From Arctopsyche grandis (lineage: Eukaryota; Arthropoda; Insecta; Trichoptera; Hydropsychidae), in assembly GCF_051622035.1 (NCBI RefSeq), contig NC_135358.1:25138501-25202500 (forward strand): a DNA stretch of 64,000 nucleotides. Direction: 5' to 3'. This document shows, piece by piece, positions 51,566 through 63,500 of the stretch. A model generated the notes under the pieces. That model ran no database searches. It saw only the letters and a list, made by a program, of their open reading frames with translations, and was not told where the DNA came from. The number at the start of each line of letters is the position of its first letter. Position 1 is the stretch's first letter. A program made the translations under genes and the position numbers.

Positions 51566-52285
51566 TTATTACTCTTGACGTTTATTCAGATGTCGTACAA
51601 TTTTAAATGCGCACATTGCGACGCCTCATCTTAGCAATCCGAAATAGAAATCTTAACTACACCGGTTGCGGAAATTACCGAACAGGACGACCTTAAGACT
51701 ATTGCGTCCTGAATACGCTATTGCATTCTGCTTTTGTTCCACTTGCTAATTAAAACTCCGCGTCTAATTAAACGTCTCATTCGTTCTTCAAGAGCTACGC
51801 ATGCGTGACAAAACTCACGACGCTTTGTCTCCGCCACACACCACATGTTCTCAAACGTAGAGAACAGGACGAATTTGAGCGACGGTTTTCGCATATAAAA
51901 AGGATGATGACTTGTTTGCAAACTGGTTCCTGACTCATCGCACTCGTCGATGCATTTAAAACACCTGGGCGACGCGCGACGTGCGAAACGCTGTATTATT
52001 TTTCAACACACATATTCATGTACGTATTTTATACGGGTCGAAACCGTATTCAGATCACTCAGTGAGCCCAGGCCAGCTGTATATAACGGTGCGTTTAAAT
52101 TAATTATTATTAGTGAGAAATATCGAAGAATTACATGAAATAATGTTGTTGAACAAAAATTCCGTGGTTACTCATTTTTAAAAGGGTAAAACGGCTTTTA
52201 GAATAAAATTATAATTAGTAATAGTATAAAATTGCATAACCCTAGATAAAAATATTTATAGGTTCAAGAAATGCTCTGTTCAAAA

Positions 52286-52652
52286 ATAACACTGTTCGAC
52301 ACAAAAAATGGTTCAGAGACGAGATATGACTTTTCTTATAGATCTATGCGAACAGTGAACACGAATCTGATAATAAAAAATGTTGATTGGCTCGAAATTC
52401 GGAGATATATGTATGTATGTGTTTTTTAAATCACGCGATTTTTCTACATACATATATCTTGGTGTTTTTCGGTCGATGTCTTAAAATCTGTCAATTTCCT
52501 GTTCAAATTGAATATTGGAATCTATAGTCGGGTATTTTATCTTTCATTTGTAGTACTTTTCAGCTTTCAAATCTCTCTAAGTAGTCGTCCAGTTCAAATC
52601 AAAAGTCAAAAGTACGTATTTTCACATAAGATTTTTTCCCACTGTTAATACT
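52286..52652 (+). repeat. copy of the 28498-28787 dispersed repeat
   Basis: Plus-strand counterpart, from GTTCGACACAAAAAATGGTT to TTTTTTCCCACTGTTAATAC, including AAATCAAAAGTCAAAAGTAC. It is longer than the other copy by an internal GTTTTTCGGTCGATG segment. Confidence 0.65.
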
Positions 52653-52799
52653 ATATTATATTGAGTATTTTTTATTTAAACATGTTTATTAGGATAGTGT
52701 TCTGGCCACACGAAGCCTGCAAATGCAGGCTTCGTTTGCATCGCTTCCCATTTCGGACCAAGCCCTTAATAAGAAGAGGCTAGTAAAAATTGATTCCGA

Positions 52800-52990
52800 A
52801 CTAAGAAGAGGTTGGTAATTATATTCATGACCAAAATGAGCAATATGGCAAAATATGAAAACAATCGGATAAAAGGAAAAATTTTTCCTTAATAGCAATC
52901 GTAAGTGAAAGTAAGAAGAGGTATGTAAAAATAGCTGGGCCCCGGGAATTTGTACCGTCTTTCCTTCCTCTCTCCTCGGCCCTGACTACA
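52800..52990. repeat. fragments of two dispersed repeats
   Basis: 52825-52930 matches 21770-21915 (ACCAAAATGAGCAATATGGC, TCGGATAAAAGG, GGTATGTAAAAA). Right after it GGGCCCCGGGAATTTGTACC to CTCCTCGGCCC matches 33398-33440. The two repeats are adjacent here but separate elsewhere. Confidence 0.55.
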
Positions 52991-53292
52991 AGTATATCAT
53001 TTAAACATTTTGTCATTTTCCGAAAACAAATTGCTAAAATAGTTCTAGTTTAAAAGTCATTAAATGAAATTATACAAATGACATTGGGTGGCTATATTAA
53101 AAAATCCATAGAAATGTTAAATGGCAGGATAATAAAAATATAAATAAATTAATTTTAATTCCATTCTAGATATCGTAGAGCTTGTTGAGAAAAGGTGGAG
53201 ACTTTGATTTGAATGTTTCAAGATGATAAACAGGATAATGATGATGTTTGAAAATGACAAGAAATTTCATTTACAAAATGTAACAATCTCAT

Positions 53293-53717
53293 TAGGGGTT
53301 CCAAAAAACCTCCCAAAAGGAAAAGCCGGTTTTCGGATTTTTTACAAATAAAATGCCGGTTGACCATAAATAATATACCATAAATTATGAATTATAAATT
53401 ATATACCATAAATTATGAATTATAAATTATATACCATAAATTATGATTTTGTCCATTACTATATCTTAAATCCACCGCTAAGCGCCATACCTTTTTTTTG
53501 TTGTTCAAAGAAAGTTTGAATCTAATACACATTTTTTTGATCTTTCATAGAAATTTGAAATTCATAATTATTATTAGTTTTGAGGAAAAAAACATTAATT
53601 ACAGGAAACCTTAAGGAGGCCGATTGATCGAGCCAAAAAAGCCGGTTTTCGGTTTTTTTGAAAGATGGTCAAAAAGTCGGTTTTTCGTTTTCGGTTTAAG
53701 CCGGCTTGGAAGCCCTA
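53293..53717. mobile_element. hAT-type non-autonomous element
   Basis: Begins TAGGGGTTCCAA and ends TTGGAAGCCCTA. The flanks CAATCTCAT and CAATCTTAT match at 8 of 9 bases. Near both ends the AAGCCGGTTTTCGG motif appears. A ~28-bp unit with CCATAAATTATGAATTATAA is tandemly repeated near 53365-53445. No coding sequence. Confidence 0.8.
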
Positions 53718-54877
53718 CAATCTTATATTTCAAAATTATAATATTTGAATTAGTACAAATAGCTGAATATTTTTTTTTTATTATAATATTTATTATTACT
53801 CAAATCAAACAAATGAAGGTCATGTTGAATGACGTAATTTTTTTTTTTATATAAATTATTCTTACAATAAGAATGGTATTAAATTATGTTTTTTTTTATT
53901 TATACGGCGATAGAAAACGGATGTTTCTACATACATAATTTATAACAAATTTTATCAATTATAGCAATATATTGAATTTTGACGTTCCGGGAAGAATCAT
54001 TCCATCTACTTACGTTGATAATTTTACCTGTTTAATCTAAACATTAGTATTCAATGTGTTACGCTGTGCCCTTATCTTTATTAGTATTACGTTGTTGTGT
54101 TTCCATAATAGACAACGGTTACATATAGTCGTTGAATCTTATTTAGCTTTCTCTGCGGTTGTGAAATGCATGTTATAGCGCCCATGGGACACGCTGTATA
54201 CACGCTCTATCTATAAAAATATCAACTAGCAAAACTTGTGTAGTTAGCACCTACATATAACCTTTACATACAGATATTACAATGTCTCTCATACTGTAAT
54301 AACTACCGATAGCTTCTTACTACTGCCAACACATATGTATGTACATACATACATACATACATACATAGTCTGATGTTTTCGAGACATTGTCTTGATTTAT
54401 TGATGATAAAATTACGAATGTCGAATGTGCAATGTGAACGTCATTATTGTGTATAACAATCATTATTGTGTAACATAACAATTCTCCCATTATTACAATC
54501 GATAGATATTATTTGTATTCGTTAAATAACGGTTTGCGTGTTCCTTTAGCGTAATTTTCAAGGGTAAATTGGTACATGGTATTACGTACTGTGTTGTGTG
54601 AGTTTTCTTCTCGTTGGTTTCGTATTAATACTAGATTAATATCATATCATTTTGTGCTGTAAAAAGCATAGTATGCGTATGTTTAAGTTGCATTGACTAA
54701 ATTTTAATAACGCGTTTTGAATAAACGGTGACCTCACACGATTGTGTGACACATTGAGTTGATACGTATGTACTTTATTACAATCATATTTGTTTACATT
54801 TGTTTTTCATTAATGTACATTGTTTAGGAATTTCCCGCTATCAAATATTTACTTCCCCTTTTCTCTATCTCTTATAG

Positions 54878-54960
54878 GAGTTTATCTGAACGAGGAGACA
54901 GAGAAGATTCGCCATTACGTACCCAAGTTTCGCAAGCAGTGCATCGTCGCAGCTTTCAAG
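54878..54960 (+). CDS. candidate internal exon of the unidentified plus-strand gene
   Basis: A very good pyrimidine tract (TTCCCCTTTTCTCTATCTCT, then TATAG) precedes it and CAAG/GTATAT ends it. Its 83 bases are GC-richer than the flanks. Joined in phase to 29502-29587 it reads SLSERGDREDSPLRTQVSQ, then AVHRRSFQ, with two basic-Ser stretches like kinase target sites. A second frame is also open (VYLNEETEKIRHYVPKFRK, then QCIVAAFK); the third is closed. Neither peptide is one I recognise. The start exon favours the first, as does its AT-rich third-position usage. Confidence 0.55.
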
Positions 54961-56159
54961 GTATATTTTCTTCATCTATCATATTATTGATAAATTTATT
55001 TCATTTCTATGAACTTGGCATTATTATTATTTTTACATTTGAAATGAAATGAAAGTCGCCGGTCACCGTAATGGAATGACGTCGGTTTAATTTAGTACCA
55101 CTTTGGTGTAATTAGGAAGAATCCTTTTACACTATCTACATACAACAGTGTTGTTCAAACTTTCTAAATGATAATGATGGGATGAGGTTTAGAATTGCCT
55201 AGGAGTCGACGAAGATTACAAATGAATAGTTTAGCATATCTTGGAAAAATTTTGCTTTTACATTTATGTACTATAAGTACTTAAAATCCACACCCGTTTA
55301 CGTTAATTCAGAGGGAAATAACCAAATAAATATGTGCTTAGTATTTATATTAAATATTTTGTTTCACGCTACAATTGAGCCGTTATAATTGAAAGTAGCA
55401 TAAGTTCACGTTTCTTCATTTCGACAAATATGTCGCAAAATATTAAATATACTGTGTTAAACGCATTATTGTTAAAACATTTAATACATATAATGCGTTT
55501 AACAATATTTAAAAATACGTTTATTCTGCTTTTCCGAAATTCTGGAAATATCGAATTAAAATAAGTGATAACATTTTGTGAAATAGTGTTTTTGGAACTG
55601 AAAATTAGACTTCCGCCGCTTTCAAATATAACGGATCAATTATATTATATAATAATCAATAAGTTTCATTGTCAATGAAATTTGTTGTTGGAGGTTAAAA
55701 CCAAATTTCTGGTAACAGTTCAAGTACCACTGAAAGGTGTAAATATGTACTAGTTTGATATACACCTACATATACATTTGATCTTTATTATAATCAAAGT
55801 TTGCAATAGGTAGGGCAGGGCTCCTCTGGGAAATCTGACAGAATTTCAACGTCAAAATTGATCTAACTTAATATAATTGTGACGAAGTTTTGAATATGTC
55901 TTATCCATATAAATTAAATACAAAAATAAGTAACTTTAACTAACCTTCGCAATATTTATTTGAGATAATTTAAAATATGTTGGTACATATTTGAATACTG
56001 CAGAGCTTAATTCGTTGATTTGAAAAATAATTAAATCTAAGAATAGTTTCGCAATAGACTTGTATGCCAAGACTTTGATACAATTACTAATTTCTTTTCA
56101 TTATAGTGTACCATTTTTATTTTATTAATATGTATGTGTGTTTAGTTGCTTTATTAATA

Positions 56160-56203
56160 AACTAGTTGTTTTACCCGGCTTCGCTCAGTATTTGTAATAT
56201 AAA
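56160..56203 (-). repeat. LINE-type 3' end signature, inverted
   Basis: AACTAGTTGTTTTACCCGGC then TTCGCTCAGTATTTGTAATA, the complement of the 2895 and 46895 blocks. Confidence 0.45.
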
Positions 56204-56274
56204 CAGCTTAAACATCGCGAATCTAATAGTAAATATTCATTTGTTTTTTTATTAAATTTATTTGAATCGAAAAA

Positions 56275-56282
<8 letters not shown>

Positions 56283-56326
<44 letters not shown>
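56283..56326. repeat. (AT)22 microsatellite
   Basis: An uninterrupted AT run directly after a poly-A stretch. Confidence 0.95.
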
Positions 56327-56328
<2 letters not shown>

Positions 56329-57246
56329 AATCGAAATCATATCGAATCGTCGTGATAGAAACTTTGATTTGTTTTCGATGTTACCAACCAACATTACATT
56401 GTACTTAGAAAGTCTCTTTTGAAATACATAGTAACCACACATATGTTTACTATACTAACAACGTCATAAAGTCTAGATTTTAGATTATTTTTTTTATTTA
56501 TTCTTTCTCTACTGGTTGTATCCATATGTGGTACTTAGGCCTTATAAAGTGGGTACTTTATAAGGCCTTTATCATGTTTACTAGGAATTGTGCTTTTTTC
56601 TTGGTTTTTTAATAAGTAATCAAATTTACACAAGTTTGTACTACTTATAACGGGGACAGGCAAGGGTCGTGATCCTAATGTTCTATAAATACACTCACTT
56701 CCTTTCAAATCAACAATGCTTAAACTTTTATACTCGAAAACTCCTTGTGAATTTGGACATATTCGACTGGATCAGTAATACGGCTTCCTCGACTTAATAA
56801 GTACGAAGTTAATAACCACTGCGAACAATTCGCATTTGTATATACATATGTATGTACATAATAGGAAGCCCCTTCGAGGCGTATGCTTCTTAAATGAGAG
56901 CTTTGAACCTTTTTATGTACATACATATGTATGTATTTATTATACATTAATATATGTGATTATATTTTCTTTTTGACGTTTTCGCTGTCTAAACAGAGCT
57001 CGAAAACACTTCCGTTGAATAAATTTGAATGCCAAACATTTATGTATTTGACCCAAAATGTCAATATAGTATTTTGTCATGTACTGGGGCCAACGTTGCT
57101 AATGTGATCGAGAGTGGTCATCTAAATTATATTACTTACTTGCATTATTTTTTAGCATTACATTATGCGCATTTGCTACTATCGCTCTTACTCATTCTTC
57201 GCTGCAAAATATGAAGTACACATAAATCTTTGGCTCATTTTAGATA

Positions 57247-57345
57247 AAGTCGCTTTGTTTGCTCGACTGAGATTCGAACCTCGAACCATTCGCCCTTGAC
57301 CCAGTGAGCTACCGAGCCGACGTGCAATGTCTTGTACCAAATCTG
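57247..57345 (-). repeat. tRNA-like SINE head
   Basis: On the minus strand GGCTCGGTAGCTCACTGGGT resembles an A box and GAGGTTCGAATCTCAGTCGA a B box (GGTTCGAATC). A complete tRNA cloverleaf with paired acceptor ends is not formed, so this is a pol III SINE promoter rather than a tRNA gene. Confidence 0.55.
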
Positions 57346-57702
57346 GTACAGATTCTCTCTATGTGTGTGTGTATGTGTGATTTTGATTTCGGTCAAATTT
57401 GGCCAACGTAATAGAGTTTTTTAATGTTACGCCATTGAACTTATCTGCCATGACGTAAGTGTGCTGACTTTTGACTGTGTATTCACTGGTGACCTTAAAA
57501 TGACTAATTGAATGTGTTGGAAAGGGAAATTTAAAGCGAAAGTGCAATATTAACGAATGATGAATTCATAAAAATAATGTATTTTTAAAATTTTATGAAT
57601 ATGTACCAAGTACCTTAATAGAATCAAGCACAATCTATTACGTTTACTATGAAATTGTATTTTAATTCAAATTACGCTGAAGTATATAGTTCAAGAGCTT
57701 TG

Positions 57703-57718
<16 letters not shown>

Positions 57719-57768
<50 letters not shown>
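57719..57768. repeat. (AT)25 microsatellite
   Basis: An AT run after 17 A residues, followed by imperfect TATGTATATG repeats. Confidence 0.95.
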
Positions 57769-57775
<7 letters not shown>

Positions 57776-58679
57776 TAGATATTATATGTATGTATATGTA
57801 TATGCATATAATACTTAGATATGTATGAATATCTTTGAATATAGTAATGGTAAGAAGCCAGTGGCAGCTCGTGATAATTCACAGTGGCGGGGCTGCAGAA
57901 ATGAATCGGGCTCTGATAGCTCGTTGATTAAACCGGTGATCGAATGCAAACAACAAAAAAATAGCATGCATATGCACTATACTGGGAGGGCTGCAGCCCG
58001 CAGCCCATATAAATGAGCCGCCACTGAAAAGAACGCACTCAAAAGTAAAGAACGGAACGCATACGAGTCCAGCGGTGAGATGCATATCGTCATGTCATTA
58101 TTAATTCGTACGATATTGTTATTCCGACAAGTTCATCCTACATTTCTTGAAATGTGGGAATCACTGTTATCCATCATTGTCAAATATATGTATATCAATA
58201 TGACAAAATATAACCGAAATCACTCCAGGGGGTGAGGGTCGTAAAGGGACGGGGTGCTACATTTGTGGCGTAACTTAGTTCGTCTTGCTTTATTTGGCAT
58301 GTCTAAAAAAACAACAACAACCACGTGCCGAGTATCTCTGTGTGTGGCTTTACCTTAAGAGTGATGTTTCGTTATAAATTATAGTGATAAGAAGTCGATT
58401 TGGCGACGGCAAAAATGTCAATGACCACAAAGCTAATGAATTTATAAAAAAATCAATTCTGATATTTTCATTTCCTAAGCTTCATAGAAAGTAAGTAGGT
58501 ATGTACATACATATATATGTAGTCTAAAGTTTAAACAAAGCGGGCAAATCCACATTAGGCTTGGTAATTTAAAAAGCTAAATTTCACCATTAGAATGAAT
58601 CATTCAATTTTACTGGTGAAAAATTCACCGTCACCACAGTAAATTTCATCACTTTCGATCAGAGTAGTTTTGTTATTTT

Positions 58680-58990
58680 CTCTTTACGTACTTGGCAATC
58701 GAATGCACCAACCGTGACCCCTCCGAATGCATAATTGCATCGGATCGGAATTTCCACCCTCTCTCACCTTGCGCTTTCACCTTCGCCGTTCGAGGGTTGT
58801 GGCTGTAACCTTCGTCACCCTTCACCACCCCTCAGGGTCGTCATAACCCCCTGGTTCTAGTCGAGAATGCCGTGACCCGCTTTCCAGGTAATGACCGGAG
58901 AACTCAACCCGGGTTGGCTCGACCGTTTTCGCGGTCAAACAGCCCTTAACAATGGAACGATCAAGGACTGTTCGATCGGCAATTTATCGC
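58680..58990 (+). promoter_or_regulatory. third GC-rich island with a possible exon at 58836-58887
   Basis: GC- and CpG-rich compared with both sides. Inside, a superb pyrimidine tract (TTCGTCACCCTTCACCACCC, then CTCAG) is followed by 52 bases that end at CAG/GTAATG and are open as GRHNPLVLVENAVTRFPG. That phase continues the alternative (VYLNEET) frame of 54878-54960 but hits a stop in the preferred frame. An internal acceptor after TTCTAG (58860) would keep the preferred frame. It could equally be an alternative promoter, an enhancer or a GC-rich transposon piece. Confidence 0.3.
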
Positions 58991-59281
58991 CGCCTCCAAT
59001 CATCATTTTTATATAATGTTACACTTTTGCAGTGTTTGTTAATTTTCAATGTCGTATATTGCAAGATAAAAATAAATTTCGATAGAAAATTTTGCTACAC
59101 CACAGCGCAGCAGCTCGCGTAAATGACAGTTTCTGTTCATACTATCCAGCACATCACGGTTCCGGTACGTTCAAACAAAGTTAAGTCAAAATCGGCTTAT
59201 AGATAGATACATACAATCAGCAGAATAGATATATAACAATTATTTTATTATTTTTATTTTTATTTTTTTTATTTTACATAT

Positions 59282-59692
59282 ATACCAGGAAGGCCTTACA
59301 GGTAAATCCCAATGCGCCTTCCTGGCCAATTACAAATACAAATACAGCATTTTTATTATAAGTCGTTGAATTGCGAGACACTGAAAAAACTCGCAAATTA
59401 ACGAGACATCTATGAATTGTACATAAATTTTTATTGTACATCAATCAAATTTTTCAAATAGTGGTGACATAGTTGGTAGGAAGGATTTTTAGCCAATTTT
59501 ATTTTTCCGGGAACCGTTTCAACAATGAAATCAGAGAAAATTGGCAAACTTTGATAGGAAACGATCAACCTGGAGTCACAAATCCAGGTCTGACCAACAG
59601 CATACTCTGAAAAATTCATTTTCATTCAGGGATAGAACCCGGCACCTTCTTGACGGTAAGCAGAAGCTTAACGTCCGAGCTATGCTGCTGGC
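59282..59692 (-). repeat. near full-length tRNA-derived SINE
   Basis: Reading on the minus strand: head with GCATAGCTCGGACGTTAAGC (A box) and GCCGGGTTCTATCCCTGAAT (B box), body with ACCTGGATTTGTGACTCCAG, ATCGTTTCCTATCAAAGTTT and TGAAACGGTTCCCGG, then the shared LINE-like tail ending CCTTCCTGGTATA. Length about 410 bp. Confidence 0.8.
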
Positions 59693-59748
59693 TTATTAGA
59701 TTTAGTTTAGTTAATTTAGTTTACAATTAGATTATCCATGTTTATATT

Positions 59749-60231
59749 ACCAGCGGAATAGACTAGTCGTTAGAATATAATGCTTTGAGCAACGTAGTCA
59801 CGTGTTCAAATCCCACTGGTTTCTGCTGGCCAGACTTTGGATTTATGACTTCAGGTCGATCGTTTCCCATCTGAGTTGGCCAATTTATCTGATATTCATT
59901 AGAACGGTTCCAACAAATTGGCAACCTTGCCCATTTTCTCGCAAATCTCGAGTTTCAGCACTTTTGAATTTCGCTGAATTGTATTAAATGCTGCAAATTT
60001 ACAAATGTGACCATAAATGTGTCTGTGGATGTTAATTGATATTTATTTACTGAATTTCGCTGAATTGTTATGAAACGCTTCATATTTACAAATTTGACCA
60101 TGTCTCTGCGGATGTTAATTGATATGTATTTACTTTGTATTATATTATACTAATAATACTTATATCAAATGTACAATGTTTCTGGCCAGGAAGGCGCACT
60201 GGAGTTACCTGTTAGGCCTTCCTGGTATAAA
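59749..60231 (+). repeat. near full-length tRNA-derived SINE with internal duplication
   Basis: Head ACCAGCGGAATAGACTAGTC with a B-box region GTGTTCAAATCCCACTGG, body GCTGGCCAGACTTTGGATTT, CGATCGTTTCCCATC and AACGGTTCCAACAAATTGGC, then the tail GGCCAGGAAGGCGCACTGG to CCTTCCTGGTATAAAT. Around 59965-60130 an ~83-base segment (GAATTTCGCTGAATTGT to TTAATTGATAT.TATTTAC) is present twice in tandem. Confidence 0.8.
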
Positions 60232-60239
60232 TTTAAAAA

Positions 60240-60570
60240 AAAATCGCAGCGCGATGATACGGCGCAATACTGCTTCTGTCTTATCTGTTGTCACAATATG
60301 ACTTCCGAAAATATTAAAATGCGCATGCGCACTTTTATTTTTACGCGAGCAATGACATCACGTCTTGCGTGAATACATCCACAGTGGCCGAAGAAAACCG
60401 GTTTTGCTTGATACATTACGGTGACATGTGCTGCTGTATAGTATGAATAGATTTTGTCAGCTACTGCTGTTACGTTTATGCCTCGTTAGGTTACGTTTAC
60501 GCCATGAATGTGTCCATACAAAATGGTTACGTTTAGTTGTCGGTACGTGTTGTGCTAGTATGAATATAAC
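60240..60570. repeat. second copy of the 42183-42720 repeat
   Basis: GATACGGCGCAATACTGCTT, GACTTCCGAAAATATTAAAA, TCACGTCTTGCGTGAATACA, GAAGAAAACCGGTTTTGCTT and TGCTGTATAGTATGAATAG are in the same order as in the first copy. A related fragment sits at 59098-59200. Confidence 0.65.
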
Positions 60571-63500
60571 TGTATAAGTGTGCTGCATTTTCCTTTCCGC
60601 ACTTCTTTCAAAAATGCTCTAATTAAGGCGCAGATACATTGAATCGTACGGCATGGCACGCCTAGGTAGACTTCATCTGTGAATGGACGTGTCTTCATGT
60701 CATTGTTAATTCGTACGATCTTATTACTTCGATAAGTTTCTTCTACGATTCATCTATTATGGGAATCAATCTCAAAACTATTTCAAAACAAGGATAATTT
60801 ATCACTGAAAACACTCCAAGGGGTGAATTTTGGCCTAGGTTGCGATGTATGTATGTACATATTGGACGAGCTAGCGTTTTTTTACCATCTGTGTGTCACT
60901 CTGTTGCTGCGCCTTTAGCTTGTTTATTTTTACTTACGGTACTTTTTATATGGAATTATATAAATATGCAATAGTTTCAATTTTTTACGAAAAATAAGTA
61001 TGTTTCGTTTATAAAGAATATTTTTTGTAAGGTTTGAAGCTTTTTCTATCTGTTTCTAAGAGGCCTCGAGAACCAATAAAGGCTAAGTACCATTGATATT
61101 ATACAATATTTATACTACATATATAGGTACCTATAATTAATTTATCTGATCTATAGGCAATTTGTTGAGATGGCTTTATACCAAATTTCAATAATCTCAT
61201 ATTAACCCTAATAACTTTTCATTATTTTCCATTTCTTTTACATATAAGGTAATGGAAAAGTGTTTTTCAAATTTTTCGATGTTCTGTTTTTTTTATATGC
61301 TGTGCTTTCTTTTGATTGAAATTATTGTAATTAAATTTAATGCCGGTACATTGCGTATTATTTGCACATCATCGCTCCGGAACGGTCACTTCACGGCTCA
61401 GTGGAAATTTATATACATATTTATAGCGATTTAGTAACGCTCGATCTACACCAGGGTTTTCCGGAACATTTGGTGAATAATACTCACTGCTCTGTGTATC
61501 GCAATCTTTATTCATTGAGAAATCTAATTATTTTCAAAATGCACTGATTACATTAAAAAAAGCACTAAAATTTTTCTAGTAATGTTTTAACTACACATTT
61601 AAGAAATTATACATATGTATACGTGTGCAGGCTAGGGCGGCGTGTTCTAAGGAGCGCTGGTGTGGTGAACCCCCCATTCAAAATTAATAAATTTATATCA
61701 ATATATAATACTTGCAGTTAAATAACGAAAATCACAAAATATAAATGGGTATTTTGAAGAAGTTGTGCGTATTATACACTGATGAAACATATGGTAGGAC
61801 TATAGTAGATACTATTGTTCGCGCCGAGTCTGGTGCGTCTTTGCAAATCTTTGAAACAGTGGTGAAGCTCTTATTTTACTCTCATTTATTACTTTAAATA
61901 GGTACGTAGTAACAATAGATGAAGTTTTTTTTAGATGCTATGTGCATCTGCAGTAGTTTTATACATGGAAAAACACTATTTCTGTTTGACTTCATTCAGA
62001 AATTGTTATCACTTATCAATGTACCAAATTAGGATTATTTAAAGTGTAAGCCCATAAATGGCGTACACTTTCAATTATAACAGCTTATATTTGTATATAT
62101 ACAGGGCCGACCAGAGGGGGGGAAAGGGTATGCAAATAACCCGGGTCTGGCTTTCGAACGGGGCCCGTAACCCCCCGCAAATTACATTTTTAGCAAAAGT
62201 ATTAAAGCATTATTTGCCCTTAATACCTTTAGGGTTTTTTGGACACTAAGCAAAATTGTATAATTGTTTTCGAGTAACGGATTTTACCTACTTATGGCAT
62301 AATAAAATTTAGGGAAAGATCTGTTCTGGTATTCAATAGTCAGTTCCCTCGTCACAATATCCAAAACAAATTAGTAAAATAGCCCTTGGCCGATTCATGC
62401 AGTTAATAGTACGAGATTAGTGCATTTTTACATCGATTTACCTATTTGCAAATTTGCTATGAAACTTTTAACTTAAAATTGCAAATGTGATGCACGTGCT
62501 ATTCCTAGAATAATTCAACAGAAATATACTATTAAATGATTGATTTTAATCGTTAAAAGTATCCGTTTGTCTTTCGACTTTAGGACAATACGTCCTAATA
62601 TTATTAATTTCAAATCAAAGTTAGTTTTTAAATTAATAATATTTGTCGTTTACGAATCCATTGTTACTATTCAACTGTTTTCTATGTTGATTATTTTAAC
62701 CCATAATAAACATGTATCAATCTGAAGTATGTACATATATGTATGTATATAGAGACATTTTAAAAAGCTCTCACATAAAAAATCATCCCAAATTCAATAC
62801 ATACCTACTTAGTACATTAGTATCTGCTTTTCCATAAATAATATAAGTTGATATTTTACGGTTTTTTATGTTATATGTTTAATTTTTATTTCACTTATGA
62901 CAGCATTTTGAAATGATACTATTTTTTATTAACGTGTGTATACACATGTTTTAATTATTTAATTTTTCGTTTTGTGTGTTATAGTTTATTGTTGTATTTA
63001 ATTCATTTAATTTGTTTCACTGTATTGTATTTATGTCTATAAATTAATATGAATTATATTTTTATTAATTAGCTACGATATTAATTGAAATACACAAATC
63101 ACTTTTTTTTTTTACTAAAATGGATTTTCAAATTTGCATCGGGGCCCGGATTTTCTCTAAGTATGAACAATACCCAATAAATAATATTTGAACTATGTAT
63201 GTACTTCTATTTAATACTAGTAGTAAACCAAGTGCACGAATTTGTGCACTTGATAAAAATGGCAACATTCAAAAAACTGTTTGTTAACCTTTTATGTTCA
63301 TAGATTAATAATATTGTTAAATAGTCAGTATTAGTTCTTGTATTGTTACGTGGAATGTTTATTTTTTAAGGCTTTCCTAATTGCTTTATCAAAGGACGTA
63401 TCTTTCATGTTAGTTTACGTTCAGTGGTGTGAAAACTCTTGAGAAGTGACTCATCTACATAAGTTTTAGCATGAAAATTTCCATACAATTCGAATTAAAC

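Larger units (their letters stand above)
29588..54877 (+). other. putative ~25-kb first coding intron, repeat-filled
   Basis: Between the two candidate exons no convincing exon, RNA gene or long ORF was found. The stretch is AT-rich with CATATGTATGTA clusters, microsatellites, a periodic array (30460-31505) and many MITEs and retroposed fragments listed separately. Stretches with nothing recognised include 31640-32560, 33440-35780, 36090-37120, 37220-38570, 40370-42180, 42720-43920, 44490-46890, 46945-48080, 48445-50930 and 53730-54870. Long first introns behind a CpG-rich promoter are common in insect regulatory genes, but the intron interpretation rests on two short exons. Confidence 0.35.
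54961..58679. other. intron or spacer, no gene seen
   Basis: AT-rich sequence. It contains a small near-palindrome with GTTAAACGCATTAT/ATAATGCGTTTAAC (about 55458-55506), an inverted LINE end at 56160-56203, two AT microsatellites and a tRNA-like head at 57247. Nothing coding is recognised. Confidence 0.4.

Noticed and set aside
57247..57345. A tRNA gene
   Set aside because: Only the A and B box regions resemble a tRNA; acceptor-stem ends do not pair and similar heads recur in SINEs.
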